Shown here piece by piece: positions 1 to 7,868 of a stretch of 20,149 bases of DNA. Source of the DNA: an uncultured Oscillospiraceae bacterium (lineage in GTDB: Bacteria; Bacillota; Clostridia; Oscillospirales; Oscillospiraceae); the NCBI GenBank assembly GCA_910587785.1, contig CAJUOA010000063.1:1-20149 (forward strand), given 5' to 3'. The stretch's first letter is position 1. The number at the start of each line of letters is the position of its first letter. The notes below the pieces were generated by a model. It had not been told where the DNA came from and did no database searches. It was given only the letters and a program-made list of their open reading frames with translations. The translations under genes were made by a program, and so were the position numbers.

Positions 1-1124
1 AAGACCAGGCGGGCGGGGTCCTTCTCGTTCATGCCGATGCCCAGATGGTGGGTCTCGATCCGGGGCTTCCCTGCCGCGCAGCAGGGGCAGACCTCCAGCA
101 TATGGGCCCCCAGGGAGTACTCCGCGCCCTTCGTGAGGTTGTAGGTGTAGTCCTCCATGAAGAGGGAGCACCCATTGCCGCCCTCGCCCATGGCTTTGAG
201 GATGGCGGTCATGGCGGCGACTTTCCAGTCGCCCTCGCCGCCGTAGCCGTAGCCCTGGCTCATGAGGTGCTGGGAGGCCAAACCGGGCAGCTGTTCCATC
301 CCGTAGAGGTCCTGGAAGGTGTTGGAGAAGGCCATGCAGCCCTCGCGCTCCAGCATCTTCTTCATGGCGATCTCTTCCCGGGCCTGGTAGCGGACGTGGT
401 CCAGCTTATCGGTCGCCATGTCGTACTTGGCCTGGTACTCCGCCATGAGGGCGTCGATCTCGGCCCTGGTGACGGCGTCCATCTCCTTGACCAGATCGCC
501 CACAGCCCAGGTGTTGACCTGCCAGCCCAGCTTGGCCTGGACTTCGACCTTGTCGCCCTCGGTGACGGCCACCTCCCGCATGTTGTCCCCAAACCGCATG
601 ACCTTCATGGACCTGGACACCGCCGCGCCCACAGCGGCCTTCATCCAATCGCCGAGCCGCTTCTGGACGGCCTCATCCTGCCAGTACCCGGCGATGATCT
701 TCCGGGGCTTGCGCAGGCGTGCCCCGATGAAGCCGTGCTCCCGGTCGCCGTGGGCGGCCTGGTTGAGGTTCATGAAGTCCATGTCGATCTCTTCATTGGG
801 AATTTCCTGATTATACTGGGTAGCAAAATGGCACCAGGGCTTCCGGAGGTCCACAAAGCCGTTGATCCACATCTTGCTGGGGGAGAACGTGTGGCACCAG
901 GTGACGATCCCGGCGCAGGTGTCGTCGTAGTTGGCCGCCTTGACCACGTCCGTGATCTCCTTGTTGGTCTTTGCCGTGACCTTGTAGACCAGGGGATAGG
1001 GCAGGACCCTGCTGAGCTTCTCCGCCATCTCCTGGGCCCGTGCCGCCACGGTCTCCAGCACCTCGGGCCCGTAGAGGAATTGACTGCCCACCACGAACCA
1101 GAACTCTTTTGCCTTCATATCCAT
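1..1124 (-). CDS. araA: L-arabinose isomerase AraA (C-terminus cut by window edge)
   Basis: Cytosolic, metal-dependent isomerase that converts L-arabinose to L-ribulose, the first step of intracellular arabinose catabolism. About 374 residues are visible; the family is about 490-500 long, so roughly the last quarter lies beyond base 1. The N-terminus has the family signature FWFVVGSQ.LYG. The active-site segments GGEGDWK (E297), FMEDYTY (E324) and GAHMLEV (H341) match the metal and catalytic residues of known AraA proteins; the last metal histidine is outside the window. The ATG at 1124 is chosen because AGGAGAGG lies 6 bases upstream; a second in-frame ATG two codons later has poorer spacing. 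It follows the DUF6171-like gene by 15 bases and is the last visible member of the minus-strand arabinan operon. The identification is very secure. Confidence 0.96.
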   Translation of the reverse strand, partial: MDMKAKEFWFVVGSQFLYGPEVLETVAARAQEMAEKLSRVLPYPLVYKVTAKTNKEITDVVKAANYDDTCAGIVTWCHTFSPSKMWINGFVDLRKPWCHFATQYNQEIPNEEIDMDFMNLNQAAHGDREHGFIGARLRKPRKIIAGYWQDEAVQKRLGDWMKAAVGAAVSRSMKVMRFGDNMREVAVTEGDKVEVQAKLGWQVNTWAVGDLVKEMDAVTRAEIDALMAEYQAKYDMATDKLDHVRYQAREEIAMKKMLEREGCMAFSNTFQDLYGMEQLPGLASQHLMSQGYGYGGEGDWKVAAMTAILKAMGEGGNGCSLFMEDYTYNLTKGAEYSLGAHMLEVCPCCAAGKPRIETHHLGIGMNEKDPARLV

Positions 1125-1139
1125 AGGAAACCTCTCCTT

Positions 1140-1388
1140 TTACCATTTCTTGTAGGGACAGCGCCCCCGTTTGGACGCCGCCCGCAGTTCCACATAGCAC
1201 CCGCAGGCCCCGCATGTCCCCGCCTCCAGGAAGCCGCAGCCCTTGCAGGCATCCAGCCGCCGGGCGTAGAGGTCCGGGGGCGTGCGCTCCCAATCCGGCG
1301 TGGCGTCGATGTGGTCTTTCAGGGTGCGAAGGTACGCCGCCTCGTCGAACTCCTCCAGCAGGCACCGGCGGCACCGGCGCCCCGTCAC
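1140..1388 (-). CDS. Small cysteine-rich DUF6171-like protein (82 aa), function unknown
   Basis: This short protein has no assigned function. It carries eight cysteines arranged as CRRC (6, 9), CKGC (48, 51), then C59, CGC (62, 64) and C77, a pattern suggesting one or two zinc- or metal-binding knuckles. The core between them is charged and helical-looking. I recognise the layout as that of DUF6171 proteins of clostridia, from memory. The start is taken as GTG at 1388, giving a 4-base GTGA overlap with the stop of the GH51 gene, which suggests translational coupling; another GTG one codon upstream (1391) is equally possible. There is no independent strong ribosome site. The stop TAA runs directly into the araA ribosome site. 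The longer open frame upstream is only the shadow of the GH51 gene. Confidence 0.8.
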   Translation of the reverse strand: MTGRRCRRCLLEEFDEAAYLRTLKDHIDATPDWERTPPDLYARRLDACKGCGFLEAGTCGACGCYVELRAASKRGRCPYKKW

Positions 1389-2878
1389 CACAGCCGCACC
1401 GACGCCACGGCGCAGGGAGGCAGGGTGAAGCTCACGCCGCCGTCCGGCTCCAGGGCCGCGGCCAGGGTCCGCTCCGTGACGGCCTTCGGCTCGTCGAAGG
1501 TGTTGTGGGCGTGGGCCTCCCCGGCGAGCAGGGTCCCGGAGGCCCCCTCCGCCTTTCGGTTCGCGAGGGCCAGGCGCACCGTCCGGCTCTCGGTCATGGA
1601 GAGGTTCGCCGCCGTCACGGTCAGCTCCCCGCTCTCCATCCGGGACGCGGATGCCTGCACCATGGGCAGACCGCCCGCAGTCCCGGCGTCCTCGATCTCC
1701 ACCGGCAGGGCCTTCGCCCCCTGGTGGTCCCGGTACATGCGGAAGACGTGCCATGTGGGCGTCTTGACCATCCGGGGGCCCTCGGTGAGGAGCACCGCCT
1801 GGAGCACGTTCACCATCTGGGCGATGCAGGCCATTTTGACCCGGTCGCAGCGGCTGTTGAAGATGTTCAGCGTCAGGGCGGCCACCAGGGCGTCCCGCAT
1901 GGTGTTCTGCTGGTAGAGGAAGCCCGGGTTGGTCCCCGGCTCCACGTCGTACCATGCGCCCCACTCGTCCACGATGAGGCCGATCTTCTTCTCCGGGTCG
2001 TACTTGTCCATGACAGCGCCGTGGAGGCGGATGAGCTCCTCCATATAGAGTGCCTTCTCCATGGTGGCGTACCACTCCTCCTGGGTGAAGACGGTGGCGC
2101 TGCCCTTGTTCTTCCACCCGCCGGGGTGGACATAGTAGTGGAGGCTCAGGCCGTCCATGAACCCGTGGGCGTCCTCGGGGTGGGGGGCGGCGAAGCAGGT
2201 TTTGAGGACCTTTTTGGTCCACTTCACGTCGTCCACGTTGGGCCCGCCGCAGATCTTCTGAATGGGCGCGTCCCGGTGGTACTGCCGGACGTAGGTCTGG
2301 TAGCGGCGGTAGAGGTTGGCGTAGTATGTTGGCGTCATATTGCCGCCGCAGCCCCAGTTCTCGTTGCCCACGCCGAAGTAGTCCACTTTCCAGGGCTCCC
2401 TGCGCCCGTTTTCGGCCCGGAGCTGGGCCATGGGGGACACGCCGTCAAAGGTCATGTACTCCACCCACTCGCTCATCTCCTGGACGGTGCCGCTGCCCAC
2501 GTTGCCGTTGACGTAGGTCTTGCACCCCAGCTGGCGGCAGAGCTCAAAGAACTCGTGGGTGCCGAAGGAGTTGTCCTCCACCACGCCGCCCCAGTGGGTA
2601 TTGACCATGCGCTTGCGGCTCTCCAGGGGGCCGATGCCGTCTTTCCAGTGGTACTCGTCGGCAAAGCATCCGCCGGGCCACCGGAGCACCGGCACCCGGA
2701 TCTCCCGCAGGGCCTCCACCACGTCGGTGCGCATCCCGTTGACGTTGGGGATGCCGCTGTCCGGCTTTACAAAAATGCCCTCGTAGATGCACCGCCCCAG
2801 GTGCTCGGAGAAATGTCCGTAAATTTCCGGGGCGATGGTGCCGAGGGGTCTGGTCTCGTCGATATGGATCGTCGCCAT
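1385..2878 (-). CDS. abfA: GH51 alpha-L-arabinofuranosidase, intracellular
   Basis: Retaining exo-enzyme that removes alpha-L-arabinofuranosyl residues from arabino-oligosaccharides. It has 497 residues, the normal length for bacterial GH51 (TIM barrel followed by a beta-sandwich). There is no signal peptide, so it should act in the cytosol. Visible family marks are RWPGGCFADEYHW (66-78), GVGNENWGCGG with acid/base E173, LSLHYY, and LIVDEWGAWYD with nucleophile E305. The ATG at 2878 has GGGAGGAAG just upstream, which fixes the start. It lies 100 bases below the lipoprotein GH43 gene and overlaps the DUF6171-like gene by 4 bases. The intervening 100 bases hold a GGGGCGG hairpin repeat but no clear terminator, so co-transcription is likely. 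The GH51 assignment is very secure; the exact linkage preference (1,5 versus 1,2/1,3) cannot be read. Confidence 0.96.
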   Translation of the reverse strand: MATIHIDETRPLGTIAPEIYGHFSEHLGRCIYEGIFVKPDSGIPNVNGMRTDVVEALREIRVPVLRWPGGCFADEYHWKDGIGPLESRKRMVNTHWGGVVEDNSFGTHEFFELCRQLGCKTYVNGNVGSGTVQEMSEWVEYMTFDGVSPMAQLRAENGRREPWKVDYFGVGNENWGCGGNMTPTYYANLYRRYQTYVRQYHRDAPIQKICGGPNVDDVKWTKKVLKTCFAAPHPEDAHGFMDGLSLHYYVHPGGWKNKGSATVFTQEEWYATMEKALYMEELIRLHGAVMDKYDPEKKIGLIVDEWGAWYDVEPGTNPGFLYQQNTMRDALVAALTLNIFNSRCDRVKMACIAQMVNVLQAVLLTEGPRMVKTPTWHVFRMYRDHQGAKALPVEIEDAGTAGGLPMVQASASRMESGELTVTAANLSMTESRTVRLALANRKAEGASGTLLAGEAHAHNTFDEPKAVTERTLAAALEPDGGVSFTLPPCAVASVRLW

Positions 2879-2934
2879 GAGCTTCCTCCCTTAAAATAAA
2901 GTGTTTTCCATGATACCCCCGATGGGCGGGAAAT

Positions 2935-2962
2935 GCAAGGGGCAGATGTTATCCGCCCCTGC
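2935..2962. repeat. Hairpin repeat copy A (GGGGCRG...ATCCGCCCC type)
   Basis: Read on the minus strand this forms a stem GGGGCGGAT / ATCTGCCCC (one G-U pair) around an AAC loop, with a further GCA/TGC pairing across a one-base bulge. It begins 17 bases after the stop of the lipoprotein GH43 gene. A closely related copy lies at 9563-9588, also just behind a GH43 gene. It has no T-run, so it is not a classical terminator; it may instead stabilise or shape mRNA inside the operon, or simply be a dispersed intergenic repeat. Confidence 0.65.
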
Positions 2963-2978
2963 GGGTGCCGGGAGACGG

Positions 2979-4457
2979 TCATCCCCGGGCGTTCAGCCCG
3001 CTCCCCCACACGCACATCCCGGTCTCATCGTCCAGGGCGGTGAAGGTCATGACGTTTTTCTTCCCGTCCTCGTCCCACTGGACCAGAAAGAGCCCGGTAT
3101 AGGTCCGGCTGCCGATGGTCAGCTCCGCCTGGTTGTCCCCGGTAAGGGTCCAGATTCCCGAGAGGTCCGCGTCCTCCGCGCAGGAGATTTTGCCGTCCTT
3201 GCTGAGGGTGATGTTGACCGACAGATGGGCCTCGGCGTTGATGTCCCTGCCGTGCTGGATGAGCTTGTAGGTCCCCGGGATCTCCTCCGCGCTGACGGGA
3301 CCGGCGGTCTCCCCCGCGTAGCGGTAGGGGGCCAGGACCGGCCATCCGTCGGCGTTGAAGAACATCTGCCGGACCCGGACCTCGTGCTCCTCCCCCCGCT
3401 TTTCAAAGCGGGTGTGGTGGATCATGAAGTACTTGCCGCTCTCCCCGTCGTAGAGGCAGGAGTTGTGCCCCGGGGAGAGGTATCCCTGCCGGGCCTCCCC
3501 CAGCTCCCCCTCCTGCCACTGGAACCTGTAGCCGCCCATAAGCTTCGCGCCGTAGTTGGCGGCGGTGGCGTCGCTGAACGTGGACCCGGAGGGGCCCTTG
3601 CAGCCGGTCATGTCCTGCCCCATGGGGTCGTAGTAGGGCCCGTCGGGGTTCTCGGACCGGACCACCCGCACGTTGTACCCCCCGTCGGAATCCAGCCCGC
3701 CGAAGGAGAGGAACAGGTAGTAGTACCCCGTATCCGGGTTGTAGACCACGTAGGGAGCCTCGATGCGCAGGTGGTTGCCCCCCAGGAGCTTGGTGCCGTA
3801 GTCCGAGTTGTCCAGGGGCAGGCCCGTATCCGGGTCCAGCTCCTTGGCGAAGATACCGCCGGAGTAGGAGCCGTAGATCATCCACAGCCGCCCCTGGGCG
3901 TCGAAGAACACGCAGGGGTCCACGGCGTTGGGGTCCCGCGTGGCCTGGTAGACGCTGTCGAACCCGTTCATCTCATCCGCCCCCGCGCCGGAGTAGAGGA
4001 AGAGCCCCTGGTTGACGTAGGGCCCCGCGACGGCGTCCGACACGGCGGTGCCGGTGCAGGACTGGGGCTCGCTGCCCTGACAGTTGCAGTAGTACATGTG
4101 ATATTTGCCGTCCTGGAGCGCTATGACATCCGGGGCCCAGAAGGTGTCGCTCCGGCTCCAGGCGAAGGCGCCGGCCATGGCCGTGTACACGTCCGGGATG
4201 ACGCTGGAGTGGGCCTTCATGCCGTTGTTGATATACTCCCAGTTCATGAGGTCCTCAGTTTTCGCTACCGCCAGGTGGGACCCGAAGATGTAGTACGCCC
4301 CGTCCTCCCCCTTGACCACGGCGGGGTCGTGGACGGAGACGTCGGTGAAGGTGTGCTCCACCGGAGTTTCGCTTTGCAGGCGCTCCGTTTGGCCGCAGGC
4401 CGTCAGAAGCGCCACGGACAGGGCGCAGAGCGCCGCAGTTTTCCATCTGCTCCCCAT
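2979..4457 (-). CDS. Lipid-anchored GH43 endo-1,5-alpha-L-arabinanase
   Basis: Inverting glycosidase that cuts the alpha-1,5 backbone of arabinan outside the cell. It has 492 residues. The first 21 are a lipoprotein signal (MGSRWK, a hydrophobic stretch, then lipobox LTAC with Cys21), so it should be tethered to the outer face of the membrane. The GH43 five-blade propeller shows the expected trio: D44 in VHDPAVV (base), D180 in NAVDPCV (pKa modulator) and E233 in RIEAPYVVYN (acid). The metal-site histidine region SPGHNS is also present. About 100 residues after the propeller resemble the C-terminal beta domain of Bacillus Abn2-type arabinanases. The start is ATG 4457, with AAAGGAGGG upstream overlapping the stop of the preceding gene; the longer open frame upstream is rejected because it would bury the signal peptide. 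It is the only secreted hydrolase seen in the locus. Confidence 0.92.
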   Translation of the reverse strand: MGSRWKTAALCALSVALLTACGQTERLQSETPVEHTFTDVSVHDPAVVKGEDGAYYIFGSHLAVAKTEDLMNWEYINNGMKAHSSVIPDVYTAMAGAFAWSRSDTFWAPDVIALQDGKYHMYYCNCQGSEPQSCTGTAVSDAVAGPYVNQGLFLYSGAGADEMNGFDSVYQATRDPNAVDPCVFFDAQGRLWMIYGSYSGGIFAKELDPDTGLPLDNSDYGTKLLGGNHLRIEAPYVVYNPDTGYYYLFLSFGGLDSDGGYNVRVVRSENPDGPYYDPMGQDMTGCKGPSGSTFSDATAANYGAKLMGGYRFQWQEGELGEARQGYLSPGHNSCLYDGESGKYFMIHHTRFEKRGEEHEVRVRQMFFNADGWPVLAPYRYAGETAGPVSAEEIPGTYKLIQHGRDINAEAHLSVNITLSKDGKISCAEDADLSGIWTLTGDNQAELTIGSRTYTGLFLVQWDEDGKKNVMTFTALDDETGMCVWGSGLNARG

Positions 4458-4471
4458 GGGAAGCCCTCCTT

Positions 4472-5806
4472 TCAGTTGGGCCGTTCTGCCAGCTTGCCCC
4501 AGCAGGCCTGCCCGTACTCGTCGATGCCTGTGAACGCCAGGGTCTCCCCGCCGTTCTCGAAGTCCGCGCACCGATAACAAACGCTGTGGCGGAGGAGGTG
4601 CCCCTCCGCCGGAAGCCGGATATTGCCGGAGGTCTTCATCCTGTTGTCCCGGCCGTCCAGAACGATGACCTCCCACATGGCTCCGTCCGGCGGGTCCAGG
4701 GCCTCCAGGGACTCGCCCTGGAAGGGCTCGGGCCCCAGCACCGGCCAGCCGTCCACGAAGAACATGGGCCGGACCATCAGATAGTGGTGGCGGTAGCTGT
4801 GGCGGTCGCAGACGGGGTCATAGCGCCGGTCCTTCGGATTGCCGTCCCGGATGTGGTGGACGAAGAACCACCTTCCCGTCACCGGGTCCCGGAAGGGCAC
4901 GCCGTGTCCCGGCCCCCGCAGGCCGCCCCAGCTCCACCCGCCCCCGGATTTGACACGGGGGGCCTTGGCCCGGAAGATGTAGCTGTTTGCCAGCTTCAGC
5001 CCCAGGCTCTCCCCCAGCAGGCGCTTCCCCTCATAGTCCAGGTAGGGGCCCAGGGGGTCCCGCGAACGGCCCGCCCGGATGTCGTAACCGTCCCCCAGCC
5101 ACCCGTAGGAGAGGAAGAGGTAGTACCACCCGGTCTCCGGGCAGTAGACCGCCGCCGGGCCCTCCGGCCCGTCCAGAGCCGGAGGGGGCATTTTGTGGGC
5201 GGTACACTGCCCCAGAAAATGGGGGTCCGGGTTCAGCGGCATTCCGGTGGCCGGACAGAGCGCCTTCATGTAGATGCCGCCGAAGAAGGAGCCGTAGACC
5301 AGGAAGCTCTGCCCCTGGGGGGTGTGGAGGACGTGGGGGTCGATGGCGTTGGGGAGGGAGTCGTCGGTCCCCCAGCTGTCCACCGCCACGCCCCGGTTCT
5401 CAAAGGGCCCCATGGGGTCCTCCGCCACCGCGAGCCAGATACGGGACTCGGAGGACCCGAAATCCCGGGTGGCGGAGTAGTAGAGGCGGTACTCCCCCTC
5501 CACATACTCCCCGTATGGGGCCCAGAAGCCCTTCGCCGGAGGATCGTCCCCATTGTCCCGGCCCTCTCTGACCGCGGCGGGGGAGAGGACGGTGCCCTCA
5601 TAGGTGAAGTGCACCAGATCCCCGCTGACCCGCACGGGGATGCCGGGCTTCTTCCCCAGCCCCGCCTTGGGGGCGTAGGAGTCGGTGCTGTAGGAGTAGT
5701 AGCGCCTGGTGCGGGGGTCCCACATCATGCCGGGGTCGTGGGTGCCGTAGGCGGGGTTCTCCGCCGCGTTCGGGTCGTTCAGGCGCAGGATGCCGCTCGT
5801 TTCCAT
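4472..5806 (-). CDS. GH43 arabinanase-type glycosidase, cytosolic paralogue
   Basis: This 444-residue GH43 enzyme has no signal peptide, so it is probably cytosolic and acts on imported arabino-oligosaccharides. Catalytic candidates are D24 (THDPGMM), D156 (NAIDPHV) and E215 in PEGPAAVY, which lines up residue for residue with the E-A-P-Y motif of the adjacent lipoprotein. Long shared blocks (YGSFFGGIYMKAL, TGWYYLFLSYG, the C-terminal beta domain ending near CWG) show the two neighbours are paralogues. Its start is ATG 5806, with an AGAGGT site 7-8 bases upstream; the stop is 14 bases from the start of the lipoprotein gene. The pocket around the acid differs (G-P-A instead of A-P-Y), so the substrate may be shorter oligosaccharides. 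The family call is secure; endo- versus exo-action is inference. Confidence 0.88.
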   Translation of the reverse strand: METSGILRLNDPNAAENPAYGTHDPGMMWDPRTRRYYSYSTDSYAPKAGLGKKPGIPVRVSGDLVHFTYEGTVLSPAAVREGRDNGDDPPAKGFWAPYGEYVEGEYRLYYSATRDFGSSESRIWLAVAEDPMGPFENRGVAVDSWGTDDSLPNAIDPHVLHTPQGQSFLVYGSFFGGIYMKALCPATGMPLNPDPHFLGQCTAHKMPPPALDGPEGPAAVYCPETGWYYLFLSYGWLGDGYDIRAGRSRDPLGPYLDYEGKRLLGESLGLKLANSYIFRAKAPRVKSGGGWSWGGLRGPGHGVPFRDPVTGRWFFVHHIRDGNPKDRRYDPVCDRHSYRHHYLMVRPMFFVDGWPVLGPEPFQGESLEALDPPDGAMWEVIVLDGRDNRMKTSGNIRLPAEGHLLRHSVCYRCADFENGGETLAFTGIDEYGQACWGKLAERPN

Positions 5807-5898
5807 GTCGTTACCTCTATTGTTTGATTTCTTCCGTCGCCGTGGGGCGGGGATGAACCCGCGCCGCAGAAAGTACGCTCTTGCCCGTCCGGCAGGAC

Positions 5899-6765
5899 TT
5901 AGCCCTTCACGCCGGAGAGGGCCATGGACTCGATGATGTAGCGCTGGAAGAAGAAGAACAGCAGCAGCGTCGGGAGCATGGCGATGACGCTGGCGGCCAT
6001 AATGAGGGGGTAGTTGCTGTTGACCGCGTACTGGTCGTTGAAGGAGCGGATGACCACCTGCAAGGTGTACCACTTCTCGTCCTGGACGAAGATGGTGGGG
6101 GCGAGATAGTCGTTCCAGATGCCCATGAACCACAAAATGATCTGGGTCATCAGCGCGCCCTTCATCATGGGCAGGAACACCTTATAATAGATCTGGAAAA
6201 AGGAGCACCCGTCGATCTTCGCCGCGTCCACCATGTCGTTGGGGATGCCGGAGAGGTTCTGCCGCAGGAAGAAGATGATGCTCACGTTGCCGAAGAGGCC
6301 GGGGACAATGAGCGGGAGCAGGCTGTTGGTCCAGCCGATCTTGGTGAACATGACGTACTGGGGGATCATGACCACCGCGAAGGGGATCATCATGGTGGCC
6401 AGGAGGGCTAAAAACATCTGCTCACGGCCCTTGAAGCGGAGCTTGGCGAAGGAGAAGGCCGCCAGGGACGAGGTGAACCCGCCCACCAGCAGCACCGGCA
6501 CCGCCACAGTCAGGCTGTTTCGGATACCGCTGAGGAAGAGGCCCTTGTGGAGCACCTCGGAGTACATGCCGCCCTTCCAGGGGTTGGGGATGATGGAGAA
6601 GTCGGCGGAGAGGATCTGGTTTTTCGTCATGAAGGAGCACATGATCATGTAGAACAGGGGAAAGACCATGATGACTGCCCCCAGGGCCAACACCACAAAG
6701 AGGACCTTGTCCAGGGCGCGGCTGCCCTTGGACTGCACGCCGCCGCTTGATACTTTCGCTGCCAT
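5899..6765 (-). CDS. Carbohydrate ABC transporter permease, CUT1 family (AraQ/MalG-like)
   Basis: Inner-membrane subunit of a binding-protein-dependent importer for oligosaccharides. It has 288 residues and six predicted membrane segments: about 21-43, 85-107, 117-139, 148-168, 203-225 and 255-276. The EAA loop that docks the ATPase is at 180-199 (DAAKIDG...FLPMMKGA), which is the CUT1 MalG-type form. The C-terminus ends GVKG, as is usual in this class. ATG 6765 is preceded by AAGGAGGG, which overlaps the TAA of the partner permease 14 bases away. Gene context (endo-arabinanase, arabinofuranosidases, AraA) points to arabino-oligosaccharides, as in AraNPQ of Bacillus. No ATP-binding subunit lies in the window. 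Confidence 0.94.
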   Translation of the reverse strand: MAAKVSSGGVQSKGSRALDKVLFVVLALGAVIMVFPLFYMIMCSFMTKNQILSADFSIIPNPWKGGMYSEVLHKGLFLSGIRNSLTVAVPVLLVGGFTSSLAAFSFAKLRFKGREQMFLALLATMMIPFAVVMIPQYVMFTKIGWTNSLLPLIVPGLFGNVSIIFFLRQNLSGIPNDMVDAAKIDGCSFFQIYYKVFLPMMKGALMTQIILWFMGIWNDYLAPTIFVQDEKWYTLQVVIRSFNDQYAVNSNYPLIMAASVIAMLPTLLLFFFFQRYIIESMALSGVKG

Positions 6766-6779
6766 TTCGTTTTCCCTCC

Positions 6780-7718
6780 TTAATCAATGGTCTTGACCCA
6801 CTTATCCTGACCCTTGAAGTTGATGGCGGTCACAATAAAGATGATGATGGCAAGGATGAAGGCCATGGCCGCGCCGTAGCCCATCTGCTGGTGCTTGAAG
6901 GCCTTGTCCCAGAGGTAGTAGACCACGGTGGCCGCGGAGTAGTTGATGCCGCCGTTGGTGGTCATGACGGAGACCTCCACGAACACCTGGAAGCCGCCGA
7001 TGATGCCGGTGATGAGCAGGTAGAACGTCACCGGGGAGACCAGGGGGATGGTGATGTTTTTGAACGCCTGCCAGCCGGTAGCGCCGTCGATGGTGGCGGC
7101 CTCGTAGTAGTCCCGGGGGATGTTCTGGAGGCCGGAGAGATAGAGGATGACCGACGTGCCCAGGCCCTTCCACACCATGAAGATAATCATGGCGACCTTG
7201 ATCCACGCCTCGTCGCCCAGCCAGTTGGGGCCCTTGGCCCCGGTGAGGGCCTTGATGATGAGGTTCAAAAGGCCGAAGTCGTAGTTAAAGACCCAGGCCC
7301 ACAGGATGGCCACCGCCACCAGGGACGAGATGACCGGCACATAGTACATGGTCCGCAAAATCTTCACGCCGGGGATGCGCCGGTTCATGGCCGTGGCGAT
7401 GAGAAGGCCCAATATCATGCCGATGGGGATGCCGGTCATGTAGATGATGGTGGTGCCCACGGTCTTCCAGAAACGGGCGTCGGTGAAGAGCTCGATGTAG
7501 TTGTTCAGTCCGCAGAAGTTGGCGAACACGCTGTTGGTGCCCGTCCAGTTGGAGAGGCTTGCCACAAAGGCGAACACGATGGGGAACGCGCTGAAGAGGC
7601 AGAACCCCACAAAGGGCGCCGCCACGAACAGACGGCCCCAGCGCTGTTCCTGGAGGGCCATTTGGCTCATGCGGGGCTTATCCGTCTTGGCGGGTGTGGT
7701 TGTCGTTGTCGATGCCAT
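6780..7718 (-). CDS. Carbohydrate ABC transporter permease, CUT1 family (AraP/MalF-like)
   Basis: The second membrane subunit of the importer, 312 residues. After an unusual threonine-rich N-tail (five consecutive Thr) come predicted membrane segments at about 30-53, 88-110, 125-146, 174-195, 231-250 and 278-300. The EAA loop at 206-226 reads EAATIDGATGWQAF followed by ITIPLVSP, typical of MalF-type CUT1 partners. ATG 7716-7718 has GGGGGAG about 9 bases upstream. It lies between the binding-protein gene (150-base gap containing a strong hairpin) and the other permease (14-base gap). Substrate assignment to arabino-oligosaccharides rests on context only. Confidence 0.94.
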   Translation of the reverse strand: MASTTTTTPAKTDKPRMSQMALQEQRWGRLFVAAPFVGFCLFSAFPIVFAFVASLSNWTGTNSVFANFCGLNNYIELFTDARFWKTVGTTIIYMTGIPIGMILGLLIATAMNRRIPGVKILRTMYYVPVISSLVAVAILWAWVFNYDFGLLNLIIKALTGAKGPNWLGDEAWIKVAMIIFMVWKGLGTSVILYLSGLQNIPRDYYEAATIDGATGWQAFKNITIPLVSPVTFYLLITGIIGGFQVFVEVSVMTTNGGINYSAATVVYYLWDKAFKHQQMGYGAAMAFILAIIIFIVTAINFKGQDKWVKTID

Positions 7719-7826
7719 AAGAAATATCTCCCCCTTTGAAGTGGCCGGCGGCAGGGGAGCGGCCCCCGCCGCCGGCGAAATGTTTCTGTGTCAGTCAGGG
7801 ACGTTTCGGACGAACAGCGTTCGTTC

Positions 7827-7850
7827 GATCACGGCGCTAGCGCCGTGATC
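7827..7850. other. Perfect 24-base palindrome between binding-protein and permease genes
   Basis: The sequence reads GATCACGGCGCT followed directly by its exact reverse complement. In the operon transcript it can fold into a stem of about ten pairs, 18 bases after the stop of the binding-protein gene. A weaker outer pairing, AACAG (7813-7817) with CTGTT, can extend it. No T-run follows on either strand, so it is more likely an mRNA-stabilising or partial-attenuation hairpin than a full terminator. Such hairpins commonly let the binding protein be made in excess over the permeases. A protein-binding operator is the alternative. Confidence 0.7.
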
Positions 7851-7868
7851 CGTTCTGTTTGACGCGTA

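Noticed and set aside
45..1916. 623-codon plus-strand frame over araA and the GH51 gene
   Set aside because: It crosses three well-supported minus-strand genes and shows only composition-driven residues such as GDGHLPH.
4458..4676. N-terminal extension of the lipoprotein GH43
   Set aside because: It would overlap the preceding GH43 gene and place the signal peptide and lipobox internally.
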